In this document: positions 1 through 7,275 of the stretch, one piece after another | How the letters are laid out: every line of letters starts with the position of its first letter | Numbering within the stretch: position 1 is the stretch's first letter | Assembly (NCBI GenBank): GCA_024695475.1 | Contig: JAILIC010000032.1 | Location: 1 to 40,328 of the forward strand | Direction of reading: 5' to 3' | DNA length: 40,328 nt | Source: Treponema sp. | GTDB lineage: Bacteria > Spirochaetota > Spirochaetia > Treponematales > Treponemataceae | The notes under the pieces: model-generated | What the model was told of the DNA's origin: nothing | The model's input: only the letters and a program-made list of their open reading frames with translations | Database searches by the model: none | Program-made: the position numbers and the translations under genes

Positions 1-748
1 CATCAAGATTATAGGTTCGGTCTACAAATTTGACTAGCTTTATATTATGGTCAAGAAAAATCTGGAGTTCATCACAGGTACGCTCAAGGCTCTTGAATCG
101 TACCTGCTTATCTACTGAAGAAAGACAGTAGGCACAACCAAAGGGGCAACCTCGGCTTGATTCGTAATAATATATTTTATGATCTGGATCAGCCTCACTC
201 CGAAGTATTTCTGGGTAGGGAAAGGGAATGTCGTCTAAATCTTTTATTAATGCTCGATTTCCAGTATAAGCGACATCGTTTGTACTCGTTCTATAATAAA
301 GACCAGGTATTTCTTTTAAATGTTCTAATACGTTTTTTGCAGAACCCTTGCTTTTTTCTATCATATCGGTAAAGGTTAATTCACCTTCTCCAAATATGAT
401 AAAATCTAAATCGGGTATAGTAGATACATACTTTTTTGCACTGTAACCAAACTCGGGACCGCCAGCTCCCAGTACACAATTGGGGAGTACTTTTTTAATT
501 TCTGGCATGAGTTTGCATACGTATTCTGCATTCCAAATATAGGTTGAAAATAAAATCCAGTCTGCCTGAGAAAAAGCTATTCCCCTTAAAACTTCTCCTA
601 TAGGCTGATTGATGGTGTACTCAGCAAGCTCAATGAGCGGCTTATCAGCTTTGGTTTCAAAATAGCTATCTGCATAGTTTTTTAAATCACGTATAGCTAT
701 GTTTGTATGCATGTAGCTTGCATTTACTGAAACAAGGAGTATTTTCAT
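1..748 (-). CDS. B12-binding radical SAM protein, N-terminal part (runs off the left edge)
   Basis: The minus frame is open from ATG at 748 to the window edge, giving about 249 residues. It starts MKILLVSVNASYMHTN, typical of the cobalamin-binding Rossmann domain of B12-dependent radical SAM proteins. That domain fills roughly residues 1-140 and includes a GAGGPEFGY segment. The radical SAM cluster motif follows as C201-x3-C205-x2-C208 (CPFGCAYC), which binds the 4Fe-4S cluster and cleaves S-adenosylmethionine. The layout fits the DUF4080-type family often annotated simply as B12-binding radical SAM protein; the substrate is unknown. The start codon lies one base after the stop of the DUF3737 gene, so the two are probably co-transcribed. 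An AGGAG-like site (complement of 731-742) precedes the ATG. The C-terminal half lies outside the window. Confidence 0.85.
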   Translation of the reverse strand, partial: MKILLVSVNASYMHTNIAIRDLKNYADSYFETKADKPLIELAEYTINQPIGEVLRGIAFSQADWILFSTYIWNAEYVCKLMPEIKKVLPNCVLGAGGPEFGYSAKKYVSTIPDLDFIIFGEGELTFTDMIEKSKGSAKNVLEHLKEIPGLYYRTSTNDVAYTGNRALIKDLDDIPFPYPEILRSEADPDHKIYYYESSRGCPFGCAYCLSSVDKQVRFKSLERTCDELQIFLDHNIKLVKFVDRTYNLD

Positions 749-749
749 T

Positions 750-1592
750 CTATTTGCAAATAATCTCGGTCTTTGTTTTATCGACGATGTTTTCTTCTAT
801 TATAATTGAAGCGATATGGTCTGCAATGATTTTTCCCGATAGCGGATTTTTAACACTGTCGATGGTACCGTTGATGGTTGCCTGTACGGAGCTACGCTCA
901 AAGGCAAGGTCACAGTTTTCCATAGTACAGTTTTCGAGTACAAGGTTTTTACAGTAGCAGAATGGCTGTGTGCCGATGATCTTGCAGTTGATGAGTGTCA
1001 GGTTTTCTGAATACCAGGCAAGATATTCCCCTTTTATCGTGCTGTTACGGACTGTTACATTTTTAGTATGCCAAAAAGCATCTTTTGTATCCAAATTGGA
1101 ATCTGCAATTTCGATGTTTGTTCCATATTGAAATGAATATTTACCCTTCATGGTAAGATTCTTTATTTTGGAGTCAGAGATTTCAAAAAAAGGATACTCG
1201 GAGTTTTCGATCGTTACATTTTCGATTGTCAGATTATGGCATTTCCAGATAAACTCTTGTGAGTTTACGATACTGTTTTTAAGATTTATATCTTCACATT
1301 CGCGTAAGGCTTTGATGCCACCAAGCTTACAATTATCTATAGTGATATTTTTATCATACCAAAGGGCTGCTCTGCAATTTTCGGTAAGAGTTGTGTCGGT
1401 GATTGTAGCATTTGTAACATGCCAAAAGGGGTAACGAAGGTTCATGTAACAAGAGCGAACTTGAATGTCTGAAGTTTCTTTGAGGGCAGATTCACCATCA
1501 GCAGGTCCGTCAAAATTGCAGTGGTCGATTATGGCATTTTTGATTCCATATAACGCACGTTCTTGATCATAAGTTTGGTTGGTATATTCCAT
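750..1592 (-). CDS. DUF3737 family right-handed beta-helix protein
   Basis: The product has 280 residues. It opens with MEYTNQTYDQERALYGIKN and continues as about ten imperfect repeats of the kind 'x-I-x-N-C/S-x-(I/L)', for example TLTENCRAALWYDKNITIDN. This is the signature of a parallel beta-helix and matches my memory of the DUF3737 family in gut bacteria, whose role is unknown. No signal peptide is visible, so it is probably cytoplasmic. A good ribosome site (AGGAG, complement near 1600-1605) lies seven bases before the ATG. The stop codon at 750-752 almost abuts the start of the radical SAM gene, suggesting one operon from the promoter at 1626-1655. The fold is called with confidence; no function is claimed. 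Confidence 0.85.
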   Translation of the reverse strand: MEYTNQTYDQERALYGIKNAIIDHCNFDGPADGESALKETSDIQVRSCYMNLRYPFWHVTNATITDTTLTENCRAALWYDKNITIDNCKLGGIKALRECEDINLKNSIVNSQEFIWKCHNLTIENVTIENSEYPFFEISDSKIKNLTMKGKYSFQYGTNIEIADSNLDTKDAFWHTKNVTVRNSTIKGEYLAWYSENLTLINCKIIGTQPFCYCKNLVLENCTMENCDLAFERSSVQATINGTIDSVKNPLSGKIIADHIASIIIEENIVDKTKTEIICK

Positions 1593-1625
1593 AAATAACT
1601 CCTGTTGTACCTTTCTGTTGTATTA

Positions 1626-1655
1626 AATATACTAATACTGCAAGTAAAAAGTCAA
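1626..1655 (-). promoter_or_regulatory. Promoter for the DUF3737-radical SAM pair
   Basis: Read on the minus strand, TTGACT (1655-1650), an 18-base spacer and TATATT (1631-1626) form a near-consensus sigma-70-type promoter about 34 bases before the DUF3737 start. Confidence 0.6.
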
Positions 1656-1715
1656 ATATATTACATTTAAAAAGAAGTTTATTAGATTGTGTACAAAAGA
1701 GTACAATTATGCTTG

Positions 1716-2219
1716 TTATTCTTCTCCTTTATTCAAATACATACGGATAAGCATATCTTTTCCACTTTTTGTTTTATAGAATGTATCAAAAGCATTTTTG
1801 ATAGCCTCTTTGCTCATGGAATGCCCGTCAGCGTTGATGATAAAATCAGCTTCTAATAATATCTGATAATCGAGGCCATCAACGTTTGAGTATGTATGAT
1901 GGTGACTTACGATATAGGTAACACGATCCACTATATCTTGAGGTACATCAAGGTTTTTAAAAAACGCTTTGACAAGAGGTGCACTTTCGGCTTCTTGATG
2001 AGAATATCCCGTGTTTCCGTATTTTTTGCGACAGAGTGGACAAGAAATATCATGTACGATGGCTGCTAGTTCCAGTGTATATTGAGTTGTTGGATCAAGA
2101 TTTTCAAGTTCGCCTATGTTTTTTGCAAATCCCCAGACTTTTATAAAATGCTTGATGTCATGCATATTGCCGTTTGCCTGTGCAATCATTTTTGCAACTA
2201 CGTCACATACTGGTGTCAT
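1716..2219 (-). CDS. HD-domain metal-dependent hydrolase
   Basis: This is a 167-residue single-domain protein of the HD superfamily. The metal ligands are visible: H20 (in NMHDIKH), H56-D57 (IVHDISC), the H106-H108 cluster (SHHHTY) and D125 (LLEADFI). Small stand-alone HD proteins of this type act on phosphate esters or nucleotides; the substrate cannot be told from sequence. A cysteine pair (SCPLC, residues 59-63) next to the HD motif is unusual. The likely -10 box, TATAAT (2231-2226 on the minus strand), lies so close to the ATG that the mRNA would start at or almost at the start codon. No ribosome site is visible upstream, so leaderless translation is plausible. The gene is divergent from the ArsC-like gene. 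Confidence 0.85.
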   Translation of the reverse strand: MTPVCDVVAKMIAQANGNMHDIKHFIKVWGFAKNIGELENLDPTTQYTLELAAIVHDISCPLCRKKYGNTGYSHQEAESAPLVKAFFKNLDVPQDIVDRVTYIVSHHHTYSNVDGLDYQILLEADFIINADGHSMSKEAIKNAFDTFYKTKSGKDMLIRMYLNKGEE

Positions 2220-2225
2220 AGTACC

Positions 2226-2253
2226 ATTATACTATGAAAAATCAATATGTAAC
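2226..2253 (-). promoter_or_regulatory. Promoter of the HD-domain gene
   Basis: Minus-strand -10 box TATAAT at 2231-2226 with a weaker TTGTTA-like -35 around 2255-2250. Transcription would begin near 2219, which is the first base of the ATG. Confidence 0.45.
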
Positions 2254-2267
2254 AACGCTGTTTTTTG

Positions 2268-2276
2268 TGATACAAT
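2268..2276 (+). promoter_or_regulatory. Extended -10 promoter of the ArsC/Spx-like gene
   Basis: TGATACAAT is an extended -10 element (TGnTAtAAT pattern). It ends six bases before the ATG at 2283, leaving no room for a leader or ribosome site. No good -35 box is visible. Confidence 0.5.
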
Positions 2277-2282
2277 CGTTGT

Positions 2283-2642
2283 ATGATTCAGATTTTTGGT
2301 ACAAACAAATCATTTGATTGTAAAGCAGCACAACGTTTTTTTAAGGAAAGGGGAATACCTTTCCAGTTCATAGACTTAAAAGAAAAAGAAATGTCACAGG
2401 GCGAGTTTGACTCTGTAGTTCAGGCTCTTGCCAAAAAAGAAGGCGGCAGAGCAGGTGCGGTAGAGGTATTGATAGACTCAAAAGCCAAAGACTATGCAAG
2501 TATTGCCTATCTTGATGACAGTGAAAAAGAGTCTAAACTTTTTGAAAATCAGGTAAAGTTATTAAAGCAACCCGTGTGCCGTAACGGTAAAACCGATGCT
2601 ACGGTCGGCATGGCACAGGAAGTGTGGAAAAGCTGGAAGTAA
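2283..2642 (+). CDS. ArsC/Spx-family thioredoxin-fold protein
   Basis: The protein has 119 residues, the normal size for the ArsC/Spx family. The N-terminus IQIFGTNKSFDCKAAQRFF has the beta-strand, loop, cysteine and helix arrangement of the family, with Cys13 at the active-site position. The other half of the CxxC found in Spx is missing (Ser10 instead). The later LLKQPVCRNGK segment gives the conserved cis-proline (Pro96) and the arginine (Arg99) used by arsenate reductases. It could be a glutathione/thioredoxin-coupled reductase or a redox regulator; no arsenic-resistance genes are nearby, so arsenate reduction is not assumed. It is monocistronic, divergent from the HD gene, and appears to be leaderless. 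Confidence 0.8.
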   Translation: MIQIFGTNKSFDCKAAQRFFKERGIPFQFIDLKEKEMSQGEFDSVVQALAKKEGGRAGAVEVLIDSKAKDYASIAYLDDSEKESKLFENQVKLLKQPVCRNGKTDATVGMAQEVWKSWK

Positions 2643-2747
2643 GCCCTGACTCTGATACATGTTATTAACCAATACCACATATTTTTCTTGTGTATTAAAT
2701 AAATATGGTTTAAAATAAGTTTAACTAAGCTACGGAGGAAGTACACA

Positions 2748-3060
2748 ATGAAAAAACTGGTGACAATGATAGTTGTCCTAACGGTGTTTGCTTGGATTTG
2801 ATTACGAGTACTATAAGATAACCAACACAGTAAGAAACATTGACATTGATCATGAGTGGACCATGTTGTCTTTTAACCTCGGTACGGATTTATTTGTTTC
2901 ATATCGTATAAAACCACACTTTGGTTTTTATGGTAATCTTGGATTATACTGGCTACCGGGTGGAACTATGAAATATAAGAATAACCTCGGTTCCCAAACA
3001 AAAGATTTAGATGGAAAATACTGTATAACACCATCACTGGGTGTTATCTGGAATTTCTAA
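2748..3060 (+). pseudogene. Remnant of an outer-membrane beta-barrel protein gene
   Basis: A strong ribosome site (GGAGGA, 2733-2738) precedes ATG at 2748. The frame encodes only MKKLVTMIVVLTVFAWI and then stops (TGA 2799-2801). This is a signal-peptide start. One base out of frame, from 2788, about 90 codons continue with alternating hydrophobic strands (LFVSYRIKPHFGFYGNLGLYW) and end in a terminal aromatic (GVIWNF), as outer-membrane barrels do. The simplest reading is that a deletion joined the signal peptide to the C-terminal strands and shifted the frame. A barrel of this kind would normally need about 150-250 residues, so most of the gene is gone. The upstream translation signal is intact, so the loss may be recent. 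Confidence 0.65.
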
Positions 3061-3094
3061 AATTTTACGACACTCCTCAATCATATATGCCTCT

Positions 3095-3121
3095 AGAGCC
3101 GTCACCTTCTGTGGCGGCTCT
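3095..3121. terminator. Stem-loop between the OMP remnant and pdxR
   Basis: GAGCCGTCAC (3096-3105), loop CTTCT and GTGGCGGCTC (3111-3120) pair with one G-T wobble, extended by an A-T pair. The stem lies between convergent genes and probably terminates both ways, though the T tracts are weak. Confidence 0.6.
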
Positions 3122-3134
3122 CTCCGTAAGTGCT

Positions 3135-4538
3135 CTACAAAACTTCCTTTATTGTACCCAATGCCCAGGTAAGCCGCTCCATGTCGATTGCCGAATAATT
3201 TAAGATAAACTGGTGTTTATTAGTGTTTGTATCAAGCATTTCAAAATCGCTTACGGGGCGTATGAGGATGCCTTTATCTTGCAATGCTTGTTTTATGCAC
3301 TGATCAGATTTGTCTGTCATAAACTCAAGAATAAAATGCAGTCCTGAGTCATTTTCGATAATCGTGCATTCCTTTTCGCTAAAACATTTTTTGATAGTCG
3401 CAATGACGCGCTCTCTTTTGCGTCCATAGTGGAGACGCATTCGATTGATATGTTTTTCAAAATAGCCCTGACTGATAAAAGAAGCAAGTGTGTACTGCTC
3501 AAATGTTGATACCGTACAGGAATAAAAGGCAAGTGTCTGGTAAAAGCGGTTTGCAAGTTTTTCGGGTAGTATCATGTAGCTGATACGGATGGTTGATGTA
3601 AGTGACTTTGAAAAGGTATTCATGTAAATGACTTTGTCAAACACATCAAGACTAAAGAGTGGCGGTATCGGTTTACCTTTGAGGCGAAACTCACTGTCAT
3701 AATCGTCTTCTATTATATAGTTGTCTTCTTTTTCGTTTGCCCACGCGAGCATCTCATAACGACGACTTGCCAGCATACAGATTCCTGTAGGAAAGTGGTG
3801 GGTAGGGCTGATATGAGCTATCTGTCCCTGTACGTTTCGTAACTCATTGATAGACAGGCCTTTGTCATCCATAGCAACAGGAATGCATGTGACACCATTG
3901 CTCTCATAAATCTGTTTAAGCTTTTTGTATCCCGGATTTTCGATACAGTATATTTTGTCATTGCCCAGGAGTTTTATTAAAAGGCCATACAGGTATTCCG
4001 TCCCGGCTCCTACGATAATCTGGTCAGGATTGACGGTCATGCCCCTAAAGGACTCCAGATGATGAGCGATAGCTTGACGTAAGTCTCGTACTCCGCCACA
4101 AGGAGACAGCTCCAAAAGTTCTTCTTCTTTGGTAGAGATGGTTTCACGGATGAGTTTTGCCCAAATAGAAAAAGGAAAATTGACATTTTCGATACGGTTT
4201 GACGAAAAAGTAAAATACTCAGATTCAGCCTTTTTTTCTTGTGTTTTGATATGTACGGCGGCTTTTGGTATGGTCTTTATGTTGAGCTGGTCGATGTTTT
4301 CAATCGCAGAGACAAAGTACCCTTTTTTAGGCAGCGTATATATATAGCCCTCACTGATTAACTGGTCATATGCATTTTCAATCGAAATGGTACTTATTCC
4401 GAGGTTTTGTGCAAGGCTTCGTTTGGAAGGGAGCTTTTGATGTGCTTTGAGCTTTCCATTTTGTATATCTTTGAGAATAAAGTTATAAAGTGACTTATAA
4501 ATAGGTCCATTTGTTTGTGATAGGTCATAGCTCAACAT
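3135..4538 (-). CDS. pdxR: PdxR-type MocR transcription regulator (GntR HTH plus aminotransferase-like domain)
   Basis: The protein combines an N-terminal GntR winged helix (about residues 1-75: [20 protein letters not shown], then [14 protein letters not shown]) with a fold-type I aminotransferase domain. The PLP-binding lysine is in the [10 protein letters not shown] segment. Regulators of this type sense PLP and control pyridoxal phosphate synthesis. This gene is divergent from pdxS-pdxT, the classical arrangement. The frame is open to ATG 4559, but I prefer ATG 4538 (467 residues): AGAGGTG lies about eight bases before it, and the extra seven residues are not GntR-like. A known family variation is loss of transaminase activity with retention of PLP binding. 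I see no damaged motif. It probably acts on sites between 4552 and 4610. Confidence 0.88.
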   Translation of the reverse strand: MLSYDLSQTNGPIYKSLYNFILKDIQNGKLKAHQKLPSKRSLAQNLGISTISIENAYDQLISEGYIYTLPKKGYFVSAIENIDQLNIKTIPKAAVHIKTQEKKAESEYFTFSSNRIENVNFPFSIWAKLIRETISTKEEELLELSPCGGVRDLRQAIAHHLESFRGMTVNPDQIIVGAGTEYLYGLLIKLLGNDKIYCIENPGYKKLKQIYESNGVTCIPVAMDDKGLSINELRNVQGQIAHISPTHHFPTGICMLASRRYEMLAWANEKEDNYIIEDDYDSEFRLKGKPIPPLFSLDVFDKVIYMNTFSKSLTSTIRISYMILPEKLANRFYQTLAFYSCTVSTFEQYTLASFISQGYFEKHINRMRLHYGRKRERVIATIKKCFSEKECTIIENDSGLHFILEFMTDKSDQCIKQALQDKGILIRPVSDFEMLDTNTNKHQFILNYSAIDMERLTWALGTIKEVL

Positions 4539-4551
4539 TTTGTATTGCACC

Positions 4552-4610
4552 TCTGGCATATTAAAAAAGATTAATTTGAATATTTTACTAATACCAGATT
4601 ATATATACCA
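4552..4610 (+). promoter_or_regulatory. pdxST promoter with probable PdxR sites
   Basis: A -35 box TTGAAT (4576-4581), an 18-base spacer and a -10 box TATATA (4600-4605) precede pdxS. TCTGGCAT (4552-4559) and ATACCAGA (4591-4598) form an inverted repeat with one mismatch, and a third ATACCA lies at 4605-4610. One copy sits inside the spacer and one over the pdxR start region, so they could serve auto-regulation and control of pdxS. PdxR binding is inferred from position only. Confidence 0.5.
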
Positions 4611-4632
4611 TATTTTTAATTTTGGAGGAACC

Positions 4633-5508
4633 ATGAAAAATACACAATATGAGTTAAATAAAGGTCTTGCCCAGATGTTAAAAGGCGGTGTCATTATGGA
4701 TGTTACCACACCTGAGCAGGCAGTGATTGCAGAAAAGGCTGGTGCCTGTGCCGTTATGGCTTTGGAACGTATTCCTGCTGATATTAGAGCTGCAGGTGGC
4801 GTCTCCCGTATGAGCGATCCAAAAATGATAAAGGGAATTCAGGCTGCAGTTTCGATTCCGGTCATGGCAAAATGCCGCATCGGTCACTTTGTAGAAGCAC
4901 AGGTACTTGAGGCTATCGAAATTGATTATATCGATGAGTCAGAGGTCCTTTCGCCTGCTGATGATCTGTATCATATCAACAAAAGAGACTTTAAGGTACC
5001 ATTTGTATGTGGTGCTCGGGATTTGGGCGAGGCTTTACGAAGAATCAATGAGGGTGCTTCAATGATTCGTACCAAAGGTGAGCCTGGTACTGGAGACGTC
5101 GTACAGGCTGTCCGCCACATGCGAAAAATGAATGCGGAAATTGCAAAAATTGGCTCGATGCGAGAGGACGAGCTGTTTGAAGCTACAAAGGCATTGCAGG
5201 TTCCCTATGAATTAGTCCTTTATGTCCATGAAAACAAAAAGCTGCCTGTTGTCAATTTTGCCGCCGGTGGTGTAGCAACCCCTGCAGACGCTGCTTTGAT
5301 GATGCAGCTTGGTGCTGAAGGTGTTTTTGTTGGCTCTGGTATTTTTAAGTCCGGTAATCCTGAAAAAAGAGCTCAGGCAATCGTAAAGGCAGTAACTAAT
5401 TATAAAGATGCAAAGCTTATTGCAGAGCTGTCTGAAGACCTTGGTGAGGCTATGGTTGGCATCAACGAAAACGAAATCAAACTGATTATGGAAGCCCGAG
5501 GTCAATAA
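4633..5508 (+). CDS. pdxS: Pyridoxal 5'-phosphate synthase, synthase subunit PdxS
   Basis: PdxS builds PLP from ribose 5-phosphate, glyceraldehyde 3-phosphate and ammonia delivered by PdxT. The 291-residue protein has the usual length and all key residues: Asp23 (VIMDVTT), the first catalytic lysine Lys80 (VMAKCRIGH) and the second lysine Lys148 ([11 protein letters not shown]). The start at 4633 is fixed by a strong GGAGG site (4624-4628) four bases upstream. An in-frame extension to 4540 has no ribosome site and would run over the promoter. The stop is directly followed by the pdxT start codon, so the two are co-translated. The context with divergent pdxR is the DXP-independent vitamin B6 pathway. 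Confidence 0.97.
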   Translation: MKNTQYELNKGLAQMLKGGVIMDVTTPEQAVIAEKAGACAVMALERIPADIRAAGGVSRMSDPKMIKGIQAAVSIPVMAKCRIGHFVEAQVLEAIEIDYIDESEVLSPADDLYHINKRDFKVPFVCGARDLGEALRRINEGASMIRTKGEPGTGDVVQAVRHMRKMNAEIAKIGSMREDELFEATKALQVPYELVLYVHENKKLPVVNFAAGGVATPADAALMMQLGAEGVFVGSGIFKSGNPEKRAQAIVKAVTNYKDAKLIAELSEDLGEAMVGINENEIKLIMEARGQ

Positions 5509-6084
5509 ATGAAAGTTGGTGTTGTAGCGGTACAGGGCGCGTTTATCGAGCATCAAAAAATGCTTGAGAGCCTCGGTGTTGAGTGTGTACAGTTGCGTAA
5601 AAAATCGGATATTACTGATAACCACTTGGATGGATTAGTCTTTCCTGGTGGAGAGAGTACGGTACAGGGTAAGCTTTTACGGGAACTTGATATGTTTGAG
5701 CCGATAAAAACACTTATCGACTCTGGCACTCCTGCTCTGGCAACGTGTGCAGGGTTGATTTTGTTGGCACGACATATTAGTGATGATGACACTGTCCACT
5801 TTGGTACGTTGCCTGTTACGGTAAAACGCAATGCCTACGGTCGTCAGCTGGGAAGCTTTGTAACAAAGAGTGACTTTGACGGTCTTGGCAGTTTTGAGAT
5901 GACCTTTATCCGTGCGCCGTATGTAACACAGGTGGAAGATGCCCATGTACAGACACTTGCTGTTGTTGATGGCAAGATAGTTGCTGTCCGATATAACAAT
6001 CAGCTGGCGATGGCTTTTCATCCGGAAATGGGGGAAGATACACGTATCCATCAGTTGTTTGTGGATATGATACAGACAAACTGA
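5509..6084 (+). CDS. pdxT: Pyridoxal 5'-phosphate synthase, glutaminase subunit PdxT
   Basis: PdxT hydrolyses glutamine and channels ammonia to PdxS. The product has 191 residues and is complete. The class I glutaminase triad is visible: Cys80 in ATCAGLILLA, His171 and Glu173 in AFHPEMGED. The oxyanion region FPGGEST (residues 45-51) is also conserved. The start ATG begins at the base after the pdxS stop, with no gap. The ribosome site would lie inside the end of pdxS (GCCCGAGG), so translational coupling is likely. No strong terminator is visible between this gene and the SDR gene, but a separate promoter precedes the latter. Confidence 0.97.
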   Translation: MKVGVVAVQGAFIEHQKMLESLGVECVQLRKKSDITDNHLDGLVFPGGESTVQGKLLRELDMFEPIKTLIDSGTPALATCAGLILLARHISDDDTVHFGTLPVTVKRNAYGRQLGSFVTKSDFDGLGSFEMTFIRAPYVTQVEDAHVQTLAVVDGKIVAVRYNNQLAMAFHPEMGEDTRIHQLFVDMIQTN

Positions 6085-6106
6085 ATTTTTTTTACGAATT
6101 TTATGG

Positions 6107-6135
6107 TTATCGATGGAATTTGGCGGTATTATAAT
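6107..6135 (+). promoter_or_regulatory. Promoter of the SDR gene
   Basis: TTATCG (6107-6112), a 17-base spacer and a consensus TATAAT (6130-6135) lie about 35 bases before the SDR start. Confidence 0.5.
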
Positions 6136-6170
6136 TATATAAAGATTATTTATACCAAAGGAGGATATTG

Positions 6171-6959
6171 ATGGATCTTAAATTAAAAGATAAGGTCGTT
6201 GTTATCAATGCCGTTACAGGCGGTATTGGTAAAGCTATTGCAAAGGCATTTGCCGCAGAAGGAGCAAAACTTGCAGTTTCTTCAACAAGTCAGGCAAAAC
6301 TGGATGCATTACTGCCGGAATTGGGAGCTGCTCCAGATCATGTAAAAACATTTATTTGTGATGTTACAAAACCAGAACAGATTAAAGCTTTTATTGATGG
6401 TGCCGCTGCAGCTTATGGTGGCATTGATTCTCTCATTATTAATGCGGGATATGAAGGTCAGCACGCTTTAATCCAGGACAGCAATCCTGAAGAATTTGAC
6501 ACTGTGTATAAAATCAATGTATTTGGTCCTATGTACATGATGAAATATGCAACCCCATATTTATTAAAGAAAGGTAAGGGCTCAATCGTTATCATTGCTT
6601 CTGATGGTTCGTTTATAGGAGCACCTGGAATGAGTGCATATGTATCATCAAAGCATGCTGTAGCTGGTATGGCAAAATGTGTTTCAATGGAGCTTGGTCC
6701 ACAGGGAATTCATGTTAACTATGTATGTCCTGGTGCTGTTGATACTCCAATGATGCGTCGTATTGAAAAAAAGACCTTTGGTGATACCAAAACTCCTGAA
6801 GAAGCCGAAAAAATCATTGCAAGTGCATACTTTGACAAGCGCTACTGCAAGCCAGAAGAAGTTGCTTATGCAACACTGTATCTTGCCTCTGAAGTATCTG
6901 CTCATATAATGTCAGAAAGTATCAGACTTGATGCTGGTCTTGGATCAACTTCAAGATAA
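6171..6959 (+). CDS. Short-chain dehydrogenase/reductase (SDR) family protein
   Basis: This is a 262-residue classical SDR. It has NAG (residues 91-93), Asn116 (KINVFG), the catalytic Ser144 (IIASDGS) and Tyr157-x3-Lys161 (AYVSSK), followed by the PG motif (NYVCPGAVDTP). The closest general class is 3-oxoacyl-ACP reductase or sugar-alcohol dehydrogenase-like enzymes; the substrate cannot be told. The nucleotide-binding motif is atypical: NAVTGGIG replaces the usual TGxxxGIG, so the first TG pair is NA. GGAGGA (6160-6165) sets the start at ATG 6171 rather than the TTG three bases before it. The gene has its own promoter and a strong terminator, so it appears monocistronic. Confidence 0.88.
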   Translation: MDLKLKDKVVVINAVTGGIGKAIAKAFAAEGAKLAVSSTSQAKLDALLPELGAAPDHVKTFICDVTKPEQIKAFIDGAAAAYGGIDSLIINAGYEGQHALIQDSNPEEFDTVYKINVFGPMYMMKYATPYLLKKGKGSIVIIASDGSFIGAPGMSAYVSSKHAVAGMAKCVSMELGPQGIHVNYVCPGAVDTPMMRRIEKKTFGDTKTPEEAEKIIASAYFDKRYCKPEEVAYATLYLASEVSAHIMSESIRLDAGLGSTSR

Positions 6960-6968
6960 TGTTGTTTC

Positions 6969-7003
6969 AGCGGTTCAGTCTTTGTACTGATCCGCTTTTT
7001 TTT
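6969..7003 (+). terminator. Rho-independent terminator of the SDR gene
   Basis: AGCGGTTCAGT and ACTGATCCGCT pair with one internal T-T mismatch around a six-base loop and are followed by eight T residues. Confidence 0.9.
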
Positions 7004-7083
7004 ATGTACGTTAGGGGAGTGAATGGTGTTTTTGGTTACAATCTCCCTATTCTAACATTCAAAGACATAGAGTGTCTGAATCT

Positions 7084-7196
7084 CGCCCAGACCCCCTGGG
7101 CAAGTCGTACCCATGGTCACACACACGGCTTACCCATGGTCACACACATGGCTTACCCACGGTCACACACATCGCCGCCCCAGACACCATGGGCGG
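7084..7196. repeat. Three tandem 23-bp repeats between two hairpins (left repeat block)
   Basis: Three 23-bp units start at 7108, 7131 and 7154 with the core TACCCAyGGTCACACACA. The array is bounded by hairpin GCCCAG/CTGGGC (7085-7101) on the left and CCGCCC/GGGCGG (7175-7196) on the right. It is GC- and C-rich compared with its surroundings. A related degenerate block occurs at 10507-10573, on the other side of the restriction and MntA genes. An open frame crosses it, but its residues merely follow the repeat and I do not call it a gene. Confidence 0.8.
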
Positions 7197-7275
7197 AAGT
7201 GAGTAATGATAATGATAACTTGACATGTCATTTAGTACTTGTCTACAATTAAGTATATACAAAAAGGACTACTAT

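Noticed and set aside
2788-3060. A 90-residue TTG-started gene
   Set aside because: TTG 2788 lies inside the signal-peptide frame of the ATG at 2748 and has no ribosome site of its own; a collapsed barrel gene explains both frames better.
5212-5625. Minus-strand 137-codon frame across pdxS-pdxT
   Set aside because: It is antisense to two well-supported genes with all catalytic residues in the plus frame.
6959-7252. Open frame of 97 codons across the 23-bp repeats
   Set aside because: Its residues only reflect the repeat (GHTHGLPM, VTHMAYP), it starts inside the SDR terminator and has no ribosome site.
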